Shown: positions 7,767-15,914, numbered from the stretch's first letter. The stretch is 33,872 nt of DNA from an uncultured Clostridia bacterium (GCA_904419945.1 CAJFTM010000013.1:1-33872); one strand, 5' to 3'. The notes: generated from the letters alone by a model not told the origin. Program-made: numbers and translations.

Positions 7767-8354
7767 TTATTGATCAAAGGGTAAAGGGATCTCGACGAAT
7801 CCCTGCTTCGCCTTGCAAAGCGGGCACACCTTCCACGCCTCGCGCGTCGTCGCACGGTAACCGCATTCGCTGCAGATCCACAGAGTGGGCTTATCCCGCT
7901 TATACAGCGTGCCGTCCTTGAGCGACTTGTGCAGGAAACGGAATATGATCTCGTGCTCCCGTTCTACGGAAGCGACCCTTTCGAACAGCGCGGCGGCATC
8001 TTCAAAGCCCTCTTCCCGCGCCTGTTTGGCAAAAGATGGGTATACCTCCTCGAACTCCGCGCGCTCGTCTTCGGCGGCAAAGGCAAAATTTTCTGTCAGC
8101 GTGCCGAAGCGGAAGGGATACCCCGCATCCAGCGGAATGTTATCGCAACTGCCGGCCTTTTGAATGAGCATATCGAAAAAACTCTTCGCATGGTAGGTCT
8201 CGTTCTTCGCGATCGTGCGGACGATATCGGCCAGTACCGGATATTCTTCTGCCGTCGCAAGCTTGGCGATCAACTGGTAACGCATTCCCGCTTGGCTCTC
8301 CCCCGCAAACGAACGGGCAAGGTTGGTGAACGTTTTCGTCTGATGAAACTGCAT
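7767..8354 (-). CDS. rbr: Rubrerythrin
   Basis: A non-haem iron peroxidase that reduces hydrogen peroxide in anaerobes with electrons from rubredoxin or an NADH system. The 195 residues comprise an N-terminal ferritin-like diiron domain (E19 in AGESQAGMRYQ, E52-x-x-H55 in NETYHA, E131-x-E133-H134 in the late helix) and a C-terminal rubredoxin-type iron site with C161-x-x-C164 and C177-x-x-C180. The ATG at 8354 has AAGGAGG 8 nt upstream; an upstream start would add a basic segment not seen in the family. First gene of a unit with the two tiny proteins downstream, suggesting these accompany peroxide stress, though that link is inference. Confidence 0.95.
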   Translation of the reverse strand: MQFHQTKTFTNLARSFAGESQAGMRYQLIAKLATAEEYPVLADIVRTIAKNETYHAKSFFDMLIQKAGSCDNIPLDAGYPFRFGTLTENFAFAAEDERAEFEEVYPSFAKQAREEGFEDAAALFERVASVEREHEIIFRFLHKSLKDGTLYKRDKPTLWICSECGYRATTREAWKVCPLCKAKQGFVEIPLPFDQ

Positions 8355-8376
8355 CGCAAGATCCTCCTTACGCCTC

Positions 8377-8411
8377 CTATTATGCCCGCCGTGCACGGCA
8401 ATTATGCAACC
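8377..8411 (-). promoter_or_regulatory. Rubrerythrin upstream region with 12-bp palindrome
   Basis: On the minus strand CATAAT lies about 30 nt before the ATG and TTGCAT lies 19 nt further upstream, a poor-spacing promoter. Between them is the perfect palindrome GCCGTGCACGGC (8388-8399), flanked by two GCATAAT direct repeats. Suboptimal spacing with a palindrome in the spacer is what a regulated promoter would look like. It does not match the PerR box pattern that I know. Confidence 0.5.
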
Positions 8412-8443
8412 TTTTTTACCTTTTTAAAAGATTCGCGTACAGG

Positions 8444-8477
8444 AAAAGGCGGCGCGCAACATGCGTTGCGCGCCGCC
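8444..8477 (-). terminator. Terminator of the zinc-ribbon/membrane protein gene
   Basis: A perfect 13-bp stem (8448-8460 with 8465-8477, 4-nt loop) followed on the minus strand by four T. It lies 16 nt after the stop at 8493. Confidence 0.75.
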
Positions 8478-8492
8478 GAAGAGCACAAATCT

Positions 8493-9347
8493 TTAATTAT
8501 GAAGTCCGCCCCAGTAATCCCACTTGCCGCGGTAGAATATGAGCAAAACGCCGCGCACGAAATCCGCGATGCCTCCTGCCAAAAACCATACAGACACCCC
8601 TTCAAACCCGCTCGCCCAGCTGATCATCGCGAACAGCAGCGCCGCCGAAGCAAAGGACAGCCACGCAAAAAAGCGATGCCACGACGCGATGCGCACGCGG
8701 CCGGGCACGCTCGCCGCCAGCGGCAGGCCGAGCAGCAGGGAAGCCGCATACAGCGGCGTTCCGTATAGGAGCAGGTTGGAACAGATGGCCCGGCAGAGGT
8801 TCGAGACCGTCTCGTTTGCCGAAAAGACGCGCATGCCCACAACTTGGCTCAGATAGATCGAATACGCCGTACCCGGGCCCGCAGAGGAACCGAACAGATA
8901 AGTCAAAGCGCCCCAACCCGTAAACGCAAAATCGCCGTTTACCCAGGGCAAAAAGAAGCAGACGATGCTCAAAGCAAGCAATGCCAGCGAAAAGGATGCG
9001 ATGACGATGCGGTTGCGGCTGCGTCCCCTTTTGCGGGGCGCGACGGCGCGGCGGAAAAAGGGCCGGTAGCGGACGGGGCCTTCCGCCTCGTACGGCTGTG
9101 TATAGACGACCGGCTGCACATGCGCCGTATGCAGTGTGAGAGCTTGCTGCTCCGAACGCAGGCGCTCCACCTCGCCCTGCAGCATGTGTACCTCGCCGCG
9201 CAGCTGTTCGATCTCGGACTGGAGAGCGGCCCGCTCGCGCGTTTCGGCCGCAACGGCCACCTCATGCGGCGCGGACAGTTCATCCCGGCAGCGCGTGACC
9301 GATTCCTGCATCCGCGCGAGCAGATCGCCCATATCGCCGTCCGCCAT
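8493..9347 (-). CDS. Coiled-coil plus multi-helix membrane protein, unknown function
   Basis: The 284 residues from the ATG at 9347 begin with a soluble part with heptad-like Leu/Glu/Arg pattern (about 30-70: LQSEIEQLRGEV...), a Pro/Tyr-rich linker, a basic patch (RRAVAPRKRGRSRNR, near 100-114) and then four or five hydrophobic segments (about 115-135, 160-180, 190-215, 225-245, 250-275). The N-terminus is doubtful: codons immediately upstream in the same frame encode a good zinc ribbon (CKHC...CPHC), but no usual start codon precedes it (see 9348-9429). I do not recognise the membrane domain. It is monocistronic with its own promoter and terminator. Confidence 0.75.
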   Translation of the reverse strand: MADGDMGDLLARMQESVTRCRDELSAPHEVAVAAETRERAALQSEIEQLRGEVHMLQGEVERLRSEQQALTLHTAHVQPVVYTQPYEAEGPVRYRPFFRRAVAPRKRGRSRNRIVIASFSLALLALSIVCFFLPWVNGDFAFTGWGALTYLFGSSAGPGTAYSIYLSQVVGMRVFSANETVSNLCRAICSNLLLYGTPLYAASLLLGLPLAASVPGRVRIASWHRFFAWLSFASAALLFAMISWASGFEGVSVWFLAGGIADFVRGVLLIFYRGKWDYWGGLHN

Positions 9348-9429
9348 TTCCCCGCAGTGCGGGCAGCGCAGCGCACTTTCCTCAACGGCAATGCCGCAAT
9401 GTTTACAGATCTTGGATGCGATAAGCCAT
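9348..9429 (-). other. Out-of-frame zinc-ribbon extension of the preceding protein
   Basis: In the frame of the 8493-9347 gene the upstream codons read ICKHCGIAVEESALRCPHCGE, a canonical CxxC-x13-CxxC zinc ribbon. Further upstream this frame runs into a TGA with no ATG, GTG or TTG between. The ATG at 9429, directly behind a GGGAGG site, is in another frame and stops after eight codons. One fewer base between 9412 and 9429 would join this ATG to the ribbon (M-A-I-A-S-K-I-C-K-H-C). Either there is a one-base error or indel here, or translation starts at an unusual codon. Confidence 0.6.
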
Positions 9430-9461
9430 CACCTCCCGCCTTTTCCTCCGTTTGTCTGATC

Positions 9462-9490
9462 ATTATACCCGCCGCGCGGCAAATTGTCAA
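9462..9490 (-). promoter_or_regulatory. Promoter of the zinc-ribbon/membrane protein gene
   Basis: TTGACA (9485-9490), 17 nt, TATAAT (9462-9467) on the minus strand: perfect consensus. The spacer contains the palindrome GCCGCGCGGC (9471-9480). Confidence 0.9.
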
Positions 9491-9559
9491 GCGCCGAACG
9501 AAAATTTGAGCGGATCTGCCGGCGGCGCCCTTTTCGCACCGCCTTGGCGCTGCAAAGAC

Positions 9560-11221
9560 TTACGTGCGCGGTTTGTTGAAATTATCCTTCAAAGATACGA
9601 TCTCGGAGAGGACGAGCTTGCCCCCCTCCGTACATTTTTTGAAATACCCGGTGCGCAGCAGCTGGAAGGCCATCCCCTCCTCTGCCTGCGCGAGGTAAGG
9701 TTCCGCCTTGGCCGCGACGATCTTTTCGCTGTCCGGATTCATGCGCTCGGAAAAATCCTGCCCGGCATATTCGGCATCGCGCAGCAGGCTCTCGTAGCGG
9801 CGCACCTCGGCCTCGGCGCAGTCGTCGGCGTTCACCCACTGAATGACGCCCTTGACCTTGATGCCGCTCGTATCGTGGCCGCTGTGGCTTTCGGGCACAT
9901 ACGAACACAGCACCTCTTCGACCTCGCCGTCTTCATTCTGCACCACTTTGTCGCAGCGGATGATATACGCATTTTTCAGGCGGACATAGCCGTCCGGTTT
10001 GAGGCGGAAATATTTGGGAGGGGGATCGAGGGAAAAATCGGAACCATCGATATAGAGATGCTTGCCGAACCTGACCTTGCGCCTGCCGGCACTTTCATCC
10101 GTCGGGTTGACATCGAAATCCAGCATCTCCTCCCCCTCGTAATCGGTGATGGTGACTTTGACGGGATCGAGCACCGCCATGGCGCGCTCGGCATGCGCGT
10201 TGAGATATTCGCGCACGCACGCCTCAAAGTAAGAATATTCGCATTCAGACTGCGCCTTTGCGACGCCGATGCGGGAGCAGAAGTCGCGCACGGCGGCCGC
10301 GGGGATGCCGCGGTTGCGCAGGCCGGAAAGAGTGGGCATGCGCGGGTCGTCCCAGCCGCGCACTTTGCCCTCCTCCACCAACTTTTTGAGATAGCGCTTG
10401 CTCATCACGGTATTGGTGATGTTCAGGCGCGCAAACTCGATCTGGCGGGGCTTGGGATCAAAGCCGAGCGAGATGCCGACCCAGTCGTACAGGGGGCGGT
10501 GATCTTCAAACTCGAGCGTGCAGAGAGAGTGCGTGACTCCCTGCAGATAGTCGCAGATGGGGTGCGCATAGTCGTACATCGGGTAGATGCACCACTTGTC
10601 GCCCGTACGGTGATGCGTCGCGTGCAAAATACGATAGATGACGGGATCGCGCATGTTGACATTGGGGGAAGCCATGTCGATCTTTGCGCGCAGGCACTTT
10701 TCCCCGTCCTTGTATTTCCCCGCCTTCATTTCCTCGAACAGACGGAGGTTTTCTTCCGGCGTGCGGTTGCGGTACGGGCTTTCGGTTCCCGGTTCGGTCA
10801 GCGTTCCGCGGGTGTTTTTGATCTCCTCGGCGGAAAGGTCGCACACGAACGCCTTGCCCTCCTTGATGAGGCGGACCGCGTATTCGTAAATCGTATCGAA
10901 GAAATCGGAAGCGTAGCATTCGCGCGCCCAGTCGTAGCCCAGCCAGCGGATATCCGCGCGGATGGCGTCGACAAATTCCGTCTTCTCCTTGGAAGGGTTG
11001 GTGTCGTCAAAAAAGAGGTTGCACTTGCCGCCGTATTTGAGGGCAGTGCCGAAGTTGACGAACATACTCTTGGCGTGCCCGATATGCAGATAGCCGTTGG
11101 GTTCGGGCGGGAAGCGCGTCTGCACCTGTTCGGGGCGCAGCTTTCCCGCGGCGATATCCTCGTTGATGATCTGTTCGATAAAATTGGTTGCCTCGGGCAA
11201 CTCGGTCTTGATGTCTGGCAT
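9560..11221 (-). CDS. glnS: Glutaminyl-tRNA synthetase
   Basis: Class I synthetase that charges tRNA-Gln directly. The 553 residues match bacterial GlnRS. Seen: PPEPNGYLHIGHAKS (38-52) with the HIGH signature at 46-49, the KMSKS-type loop as VMSKR (272-276), and family segments DDTNPSKE and SYVPESHSGHD. The ATG at 11221 has CGGAG about 10 nt upstream. It lies 52 nt downstream of fhs without a terminator between, so it is probably co-transcribed. Most Bacillota make Gln-tRNA by transamidation with GatCAB; GlnRS in this phylum is generally regarded as acquired by transfer. Codon use looks like that of its neighbours. Confidence 0.96.
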   Translation of the reverse strand: MPDIKTELPEATNFIEQIINEDIAAGKLRPEQVQTRFPPEPNGYLHIGHAKSMFVNFGTALKYGGKCNLFFDDTNPSKEKTEFVDAIRADIRWLGYDWARECYASDFFDTIYEYAVRLIKEGKAFVCDLSAEEIKNTRGTLTEPGTESPYRNRTPEENLRLFEEMKAGKYKDGEKCLRAKIDMASPNVNMRDPVIYRILHATHHRTGDKWCIYPMYDYAHPICDYLQGVTHSLCTLEFEDHRPLYDWVGISLGFDPKPRQIEFARLNITNTVMSKRYLKKLVEEGKVRGWDDPRMPTLSGLRNRGIPAAAVRDFCSRIGVAKAQSECEYSYFEACVREYLNAHAERAMAVLDPVKVTITDYEGEEMLDFDVNPTDESAGRRKVRFGKHLYIDGSDFSLDPPPKYFRLKPDGYVRLKNAYIIRCDKVVQNEDGEVEEVLCSYVPESHSGHDTSGIKVKGVIQWVNADDCAEAEVRRYESLLRDAEYAGQDFSERMNPDSEKIVAAKAEPYLAQAEEGMAFQLLRTGYFKKCTEGGKLVLSEIVSLKDNFNKPRT

Positions 11222-11273
11222 ATAGATTGACTCCGTAAGAGGGATTTTTCAAAGGGGGAGGCGTTCGGCCGGG

Positions 11274-12923
11274 TCAGGACAGCCCGACGATCTCGCCGTT
11301 TTCATCGACGTCGATGTGCTCGGCGGCAGGGTGCGCGCCCAGGCCGGGCATGAGCATGATGTTCCCCGCGACCGCGACGACGAATTCGGCGCCGCCCTTG
11401 ACGATGATGTCCCGCACATGCAGGGTAAAGCCCTCCGGCCGCGCGAGCAGCTTGGCGTCGTCCGAGAGGGAGTACTGCGTTTTGGCGATGATGACGGGCA
11501 GCCTGCCGTAGCCGCGCGCCTCTGCCTCGGCGATCTTCTCTTTGGCGATGTCCGAAAATTCGACCCCCGCGCCGCCGTACACATTTTTGACGATATCCCC
11601 GATCTTCTTTTCGATGGGGTCGTTGAGATCATACGAATAATGCAGCGGCCTGGCCTCCTGTGCCGCCGCACAGACGGCCTCGGCCAGCTCCTCGCCGCCT
11701 GCGCCGCCCTTTAAGAACACGTCCGTGAACACGGCTTTTGCGCCCGCGCGCTCGACGCCGCGCATGACGGCCTCGATCTCCGCGGGAGTGTCGCTCGCAA
11801 AGCGGTTCATCGCGACGACGACGGGCTTATTATAGACGCCGCGGATATTTTCGATATGTTTATACAGGTTGGGCAGCCCGCGCTCGAGCGCGGCGACGTC
11901 CTCCTGCGCGAGGTCCGCCTTGTCCGCCCCGCCGTGCAGTTTGAGCGCCTTGACCGTCGCCACGACGACGACGCAGTCCGGCTGGATGCCCGCGACGCGG
12001 CACTTGGTATCGAGGAATTTTTCCGCGCCCAGATCGGCGCCGAATCCGGCCTCGGTGACGACCCAGTCGGCGAGGGAAAGCGCCGTATACGTCGCGAGGA
12101 TGCTGTTGCACCCGTGCGCGATGTTGGCAAAGGGGCCGCCGTGCACGATGGCGGGCGTTCCCTCCAGCGTCTGCACGAGATTGGGCTTGATCGCATCCTT
12201 CAAGAGGGCGCACATCGCCCCCTCGACGTGCAGATCGCGCGCATAGACGTATTCGCCCCTGCGGTTTTCGCCGACGATGATGTTGCCCAACCGGCGCTTG
12301 AGGTCGGCGATGGAGGTCGCGAGGCACAAGATCGCCATGACCTCGCAGGCAGCCGTGATCTCGAAGTGCTCTTCCCGCTCGAAGCCCTCCCCCTTCTGCC
12401 CGACGGTGACGTTGCGCAGGGCGCGGTCGTTCATGTCCAGACAGCGGCGGAAATAGATCTTTTCCGGATCGATATCCAGCGCGTTTCCGCGGAAGATGTG
12501 ATTGTCGAGCACGGCGCAGAGCAGATTGTTCGCCGCCGTGATGGCGTGCAGGTCACCGGTAAAGTGCAGATTAATGTCCTCCATAGGCACCACCTGCGCG
12601 TAACCGCCGCCCGCGGCGCCCCCCTTGATGCCGAACACCGGCCCGAGCGAAGGCTCGCGCAGGGCGAGGCAGACCTGTTTGCCGAGGCGCGCCATGCCGT
12701 CTGCCAAACCGATGGAAACGGTCGTCTTCCCCTCGCCGGAAGCGGTGGGATTGATGGCCGTCACCAACACGAGCTTGCCGCGGCGTTTGGTGCAGTCGAC
12801 GGACAGCTTCGCCTTATACTTGCCGTACCGTTCGATGTCCGCCTCCGCAAGCCCCAGCTTGGCGGCGACTTCGCCGATATCCTTCATTTTGCAGTTCTTA
12901 GCGATCTCGATATCACTCAGCAT
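11274..12923 (-). CDS. fhs: Formate-tetrahydrofolate ligase
   Basis: Joins formate to tetrahydrofolate with ATP to give 10-formyl-THF, feeding purine and formyl-Met synthesis or the methyl branch of acetogenesis. The 549 residues match the family (about 556). Seen: the P-loop TASGEGKTT (60-68), EPSLGPVFGIKGGAAGGG (90-107) and FTGDLHAITAANN (121-133). The ATG at 12923 has GAGGAG 6 nt upstream; upstream in-frame codons are not family-like. First gene of fhs-glnS. No other Wood-Ljungdahl genes are in the window, so acetogenesis cannot be inferred. Confidence 0.97.
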   Translation of the reverse strand: MLSDIEIAKNCKMKDIGEVAAKLGLAEADIERYGKYKAKLSVDCTKRRGKLVLVTAINPTASGEGKTTVSIGLADGMARLGKQVCLALREPSLGPVFGIKGGAAGGGYAQVVPMEDINLHFTGDLHAITAANNLLCAVLDNHIFRGNALDIDPEKIYFRRCLDMNDRALRNVTVGQKGEGFEREEHFEITAACEVMAILCLATSIADLKRRLGNIIVGENRRGEYVYARDLHVEGAMCALLKDAIKPNLVQTLEGTPAIVHGGPFANIAHGCNSILATYTALSLADWVVTEAGFGADLGAEKFLDTKCRVAGIQPDCVVVVATVKALKLHGGADKADLAQEDVAALERGLPNLYKHIENIRGVYNKPVVVAMNRFASDTPAEIEAVMRGVERAGAKAVFTDVFLKGGAGGEELAEAVCAAAQEARPLHYSYDLNDPIEKKIGDIVKNVYGGAGVEFSDIAKEKIAEAEARGYGRLPVIIAKTQYSLSDDAKLLARPEGFTLHVRDIIVKGGAEFVVAVAGNIMLMPGLGAHPAAEHIDVDENGEIVGLS

Positions 12924-12954
12924 GTCTGTCTCCTCGCAGCGTTCGATTTTATCT

Positions 12955-12983
12955 ATTGTACCATAAATCGGCGCACATTGCAA
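12955..12983 (-). promoter_or_regulatory. fhs-glnS promoter
   Basis: TTGCAA (12978-12983), 17 nt, TACAAT (12955-12960) on the minus strand, with a short leader of about 25 nt before the fhs ATG. Confidence 0.8.
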
Positions 12984-13032
12984 GCGCGCGCGAAAAGTTC
13001 TCCCTGCATCCGGCCGATGCCTTCGTCTCCGC

Positions 13033-13338
13033 TCATCCGTTCCCGCAGTCGTGCGGCAGGCGCAGATCCTGCCAGGAAGAACGGAACAGATCCCCCTCTC
13101 GCACAAAGCCGAACCGCGCGAGGTCTACTCCCCACTCATCCCGCGCCGTGACGAGCGGGATCCATTCGTTCAAGCACTTATTGATCAGCGTGCGCAGCAT
13201 CAGCTCCTTCTGCGGACAGGCGGGATCGCAATACAGCTCTCCGTCCCCACGCAGCCCGCCGCCGTAGCTGCAGGATCCGTCCGACAGGACAAAATAAAAC
13301 CGAAAACCCGGCTGTTCTTTCAATAAAACGGATAACAT
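13033..13338 (-). CDS. Orphan protein of 101 residues, leaderless start
   Basis: From the ATG at 13338 the protein begins MLSVLLKEQPGFRFYFVLSDG, followed by a Gly/Cys-containing turn region, a helical segment (KELMLRTLINKCLNEWIPLV) and FGFVREGDLF near the end. It has no signal peptide or membrane segment. I do not recognise it; the second half is loosely reminiscent of the end of an acetyltransferase-type fold, but this is weak. There is no ribosome binding site: TATAAT ends 7 nt before the ATG, so the predicted transcription start is the A of the ATG. Divergent from the PAP2 phosphatase gene. Confidence 0.65.
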   Translation of the reverse strand: MLSVLLKEQPGFRFYFVLSDGSCSYGGGLRGDGELYCDPACPQKELMLRTLINKCLNEWIPLVTARDEWGVDLARFGFVREGDLFRSSWQDLRLPHDCGNG

Positions 13339-13344
13339 ACGCAC

Positions 13345-13373
13345 ATTATAGCACAAAAAACGGGCAATGGCAA
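13345..13373 (-). promoter_or_regulatory. Promoter placing +1 on the ATG (leaderless)
   Basis: TTGCCA (13368-13373), 17 nt, TATAAT (13345-13350), then six bases and the ATG at 13338. With usual sigma-A geometry the first transcribed base is the A of the start codon. Confidence 0.75.
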
Positions 13374-13401
13374 AAAAACGCTGGCTCGCCGCCGCATTTT
13401 A

Positions 13402-13410
13402 TGCTATAAT
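13402..13410 (+). promoter_or_regulatory. Extended -10 promoter of the PAP2 gene
   Basis: TGCTATAAT (13402-13410) is an extended -10 element. No good -35 is found 17 nt upstream, consistent with an extended -10 promoter. The leader of about 27 nt carries AAAGGAG. Confidence 0.65.
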
Positions 13411-13443
13411 TTTTTCATCCGGATCCATCCGAAAGGAGCCAAC

Positions 13444-14307
13444 ATGGACGCTGCCATTCTGCGGGCGCTGGAACACATCCGCTGTCCCTTTTTCGACATC
13501 TTTTTTTCCGTCTTCACCGCCCTCGGCGAAGAACTGATCATCGCGGCGATCATCGCCGTCATCTACCTCTGTTTTTCCAAACGGCTGGGCGAACAGGCGC
13601 TGGTCACGGTGCTCTCCGCCTCCTGCATCACGACCGCCGTCAAGAGCGGCGTGCAGCGCCTCCGCCCCTATGTCGCCGGGGACGTGACGCGGGTGGACAT
13701 CGACAATCCCTTTGTTTCCACCGTCGACCTCGACGCGGACATGAGCTTCCCCAGCGGACATGCGACGGCTACGAGCGGCTTTTTCGGCACGGTCGCGCTG
13801 TATCTGCGGCGGGCCCTCCCCTCCGTTCTGTGCGCCGTATTCGTCCTTTTGGTCATGCTCTCGCGGCTGTACTTCGGCGTGCATTACCCGACGGACGTGC
13901 TGTGCGGGCTGCTGATCGGGGCGGGCTGCGCCGCGCTGTGGCAGCTGATCTATACCAAATGGCGGGGCGCGCGGCTGTACATCTACCTCGGCATTGCGGT
14001 CTGCACGCTGCCCCTTCTCTTTTGGGAACGAATCGGCACGACGTCCATGTTCGAGATCTCGGCGATGACGCTTGCAACGGCCATCGGCCTGCTCATCGAG
14101 GACAAATTCATCCGCTTTGAGGACACGAAAAAGTGGCTGCACCGCCTTTTCCGGCTGCTGATTACCGTCTGTATCGCGGCGATCCCCTATCTCATCCTGC
14201 ACTTTGCTCTGCCGGAAGGGAATTGGTCTTCGTTCTGCACATATTTTGCGACGCTGCTCGCGGCGATGACGCTGGCGCCCCTCACCTTCAAAAAACTGAA
14301 AATATAG
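13444..14307 (+). CDS. PAP2-family membrane phosphatase
   Basis: Integral membrane acid phosphatase of the PAP2 superfamily, probably acting on undecaprenyl diphosphate or phosphatidic acid outside the membrane. All three signature motifs are present: KSGVQRLRP (67-75), PSGH (103-106) and SRLYFGVHYPTD (140-151). The 287 residues exceed a minimal PAP2 domain because extra hydrophobic helices follow (about 170-190, 200-215, 232-252, 262-280). The ATG has AAAGGAG 5 nt upstream. The substrate cannot be told from sequence. Monocistronic, followed closely by the glyS promoter, with no obvious terminator between. Confidence 0.9.
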   Translation: MDAAILRALEHIRCPFFDIFFSVFTALGEELIIAAIIAVIYLCFSKRLGEQALVTVLSASCITTAVKSGVQRLRPYVAGDVTRVDIDNPFVSTVDLDADMSFPSGHATATSGFFGTVALYLRRALPSVLCAVFVLLVMLSRLYFGVHYPTDVLCGLLIGAGCAALWQLIYTKWRGARLYIYLGIAVCTLPLLFWERIGTTSMFEISAMTLATAIGLLIEDKFIRFEDTKKWLHRLFRLLITVCIAAIPYLILHFALPEGNWSSFCTYFATLLAAMTLAPLTFKKLKI

Positions 14308-14326
14308 GCACAAACGGCCAAAAGAT

Positions 14327-14355
14327 TTGACTTTACCGCCATAAAAAAGTAAAAT
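14327..14355 (+). promoter_or_regulatory. glyS promoter
   Basis: TTGACT (14327-14332), 17 nt, TAAAAT (14350-14355), about 30 nt of leader. I see no T-box sequence in this short leader. Confidence 0.85.
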
Positions 14356-14392
14356 AGATAGGATAATTTTGTATTTTTCGGAGAGTTACGCT

Positions 14393-15772
14393 ATGGCAGA
14401 CAAACATGCGGTGACGATGGACAAGATCGTCAACCTTTGCAAGACGCGCGGCATCATCTTCCCCGGCAGCGAGATCTACGGCGGCATGGGGAACACCTGG
14501 GACTACGGCCCCGTCGGCGTGGAGATCAAAAACAACATCAAGCGCGCCTGGTGGAAAAAGTTCGTGCAGGAGAGCGACAACTCCTACGGCGTTGACGCCG
14601 CCATCCTGATGAACTCGCGCGTGTGGGAAGCGAGCGGCCACACCGCCTCCTTTACCGACCCGAAGATGGACTGCAAGGAGTGCAAGGCTCGCTTCCGCGC
14701 AGATAACCTCATTGAGGCGCACTCCAAGGGCAAAGTCAATCCCGACACGATGACCAACGAGGAGATGGAGGCGTACATCGAAGAGCACAAGGTCTGCTGC
14801 CCCAACTGCGGCAAGCACAACTGGACGCCCATCCGCACCTTTAACCTCATGTTCGAGACCTCCCGCGGCGTGACCGACGAGAGCCAGAACAAGATCTACC
14901 TGCGCCCGGAAACGGCACAGGGCGAATTTGTGAACTTTTTGAACGTGCAGCGCACGACGCGCGCCAAAGTCCCCTTCGGCATCGCGCAGATCGGCAAGGC
15001 GTTCCGCAACGAGATCACGCCCGGCAACTTCATCTTCCGCACCATCGAATTTGAACAGATGGAACACCAGTGGTTCTGCAAGGAAGGCACCGACCTCCAG
15101 TATTACGAAGAATACAAGCAGAAGGCGAAAAACTTTTTGCTCGGGCTCGGGTTCAAAGCGGAGCACCTGCGCTTTAAGGATCATGACAAGCTGGCGCACT
15201 ATGCCAAGTCTGCCTGCGACATCCAGTACCTCTTCCCGATGGGCTGGTCGGAACTCAACGGTATCCATGACCGCACCGACTACGACCTCTCCCGCCACCA
15301 GGAATACTCGGGCAAGAACATGAACTACCTCGACCCGACGACGGGCGAGCACTACATCCCCTACGTCGTCGAATATTCCATCGGCGCAGACCGGCTCATG
15401 CTGGCGGTGCTGTGCGAGGCATACGAGGAGGAAGAACTGGAAAACGGCGACGTGCGCACCGTGATGCACTTCCATCCCGCCCTCGCCGCCTACAAGGCGG
15501 CCGTCCTGCCCCTGCAAAAGAACCTGGGCGAAAAGGCGCGCGAAGTGTACAAACAGCTCTCCAAAAAGTTTATGGTCACGTACGACGAGGCCGGCTCCAT
15601 CGGCAAGCGCTACCGCCGCCAGGACGAGATCGGCACTCCCTTCTGCATCACCATCGACTTTGACACGCTGGAAAATAATACCGTCACCGTGCGCGACCGC
15701 GACACCATGGCGCAGATCCGTTTGGACATCGGCGAAATTGCCGCTTATATCGAAAAATCGCTCGAACACTGA
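14393..15772 (+). CDS. glyS: Glycyl-tRNA synthetase, homodimeric single-chain type
   Basis: Class II synthetase charging tRNA-Gly. The 459 residues and opening (DKIVNLCKTRGIIFPGSEIYGG, with Tyr-Gly-Pro later) are those of the alpha2 type (GlyQS), not the alpha2beta2 enzyme. Seen: an inserted zinc-type segment with CKECK and CCPNCGKH, YLRPETAQGEFVNF, motif 2 around KAFRNEITPGNF, and PYVVEYSIGADRLMLA, with a C-terminal anticodon-binding domain. The ATG at 14393 has GGAGAG 7 nt upstream; an upstream TTG at 14369 has no such site. Own promoter and terminator. A tRNA-Gly(GCC) gene lies later in the window. Confidence 0.97.
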   Translation: MADKHAVTMDKIVNLCKTRGIIFPGSEIYGGMGNTWDYGPVGVEIKNNIKRAWWKKFVQESDNSYGVDAAILMNSRVWEASGHTASFTDPKMDCKECKARFRADNLIEAHSKGKVNPDTMTNEEMEAYIEEHKVCCPNCGKHNWTPIRTFNLMFETSRGVTDESQNKIYLRPETAQGEFVNFLNVQRTTRAKVPFGIAQIGKAFRNEITPGNFIFRTIEFEQMEHQWFCKEGTDLQYYEEYKQKAKNFLLGLGFKAEHLRFKDHDKLAHYAKSACDIQYLFPMGWSELNGIHDRTDYDLSRHQEYSGKNMNYLDPTTGEHYIPYVVEYSIGADRLMLAVLCEAYEEEELENGDVRTVMHFHPALAAYKAAVLPLQKNLGEKAREVYKQLSKKFMVTYDEAGSIGKRYRRQDEIGTPFCITIDFDTLENNTVTVRDRDTMAQIRLDIGEIAAYIEKSLEH

Positions 15773-15790
15773 TCGGGCGCCGTCCTATAC

Positions 15791-15828
15791 AAAAAGGCCA
15801 TCCGCTTGCAGGCGGGTGGCCTTTTTTG
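15791..15828 (+). terminator. glyS terminator
   Basis: Ten-bp stem (GGCCATCCGC with GCGGGTGGCC, one G-U pair) flanked by five A and six T, 20 nt after the glyS stop. Confidence 0.9.
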
Positions 15829-15879
15829 TTTTCGCCCCATCGAACGCCTATGATCATCTGCTCTTTTTCAGAATAAGGA

Positions 15880-15908
15880 TTGACACCGGTGATTTACGAT
15901 GCTATAAT
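15880..15908 (+). promoter_or_regulatory. Promoter of the lipoprotein-array leader
   Basis: TTGACA (15880-15885), 17 nt, TATAAT (15903-15908): perfect consensus. Transcription should begin near 15915, about 200 nt before the first lipoprotein ATG. Confidence 0.9.
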
Positions 15909-15914
15909 GGAATT

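Noticed and set aside
9452-11230. 592-codon plus-strand frame opposite glnS
   Set aside because: Antisense to an intact GlnRS with both signature motifs; no ribosome site.
14333-15769. 478-codon minus-strand frame opposite glyS
   Set aside because: Antisense to an intact glycyl-tRNA synthetase.
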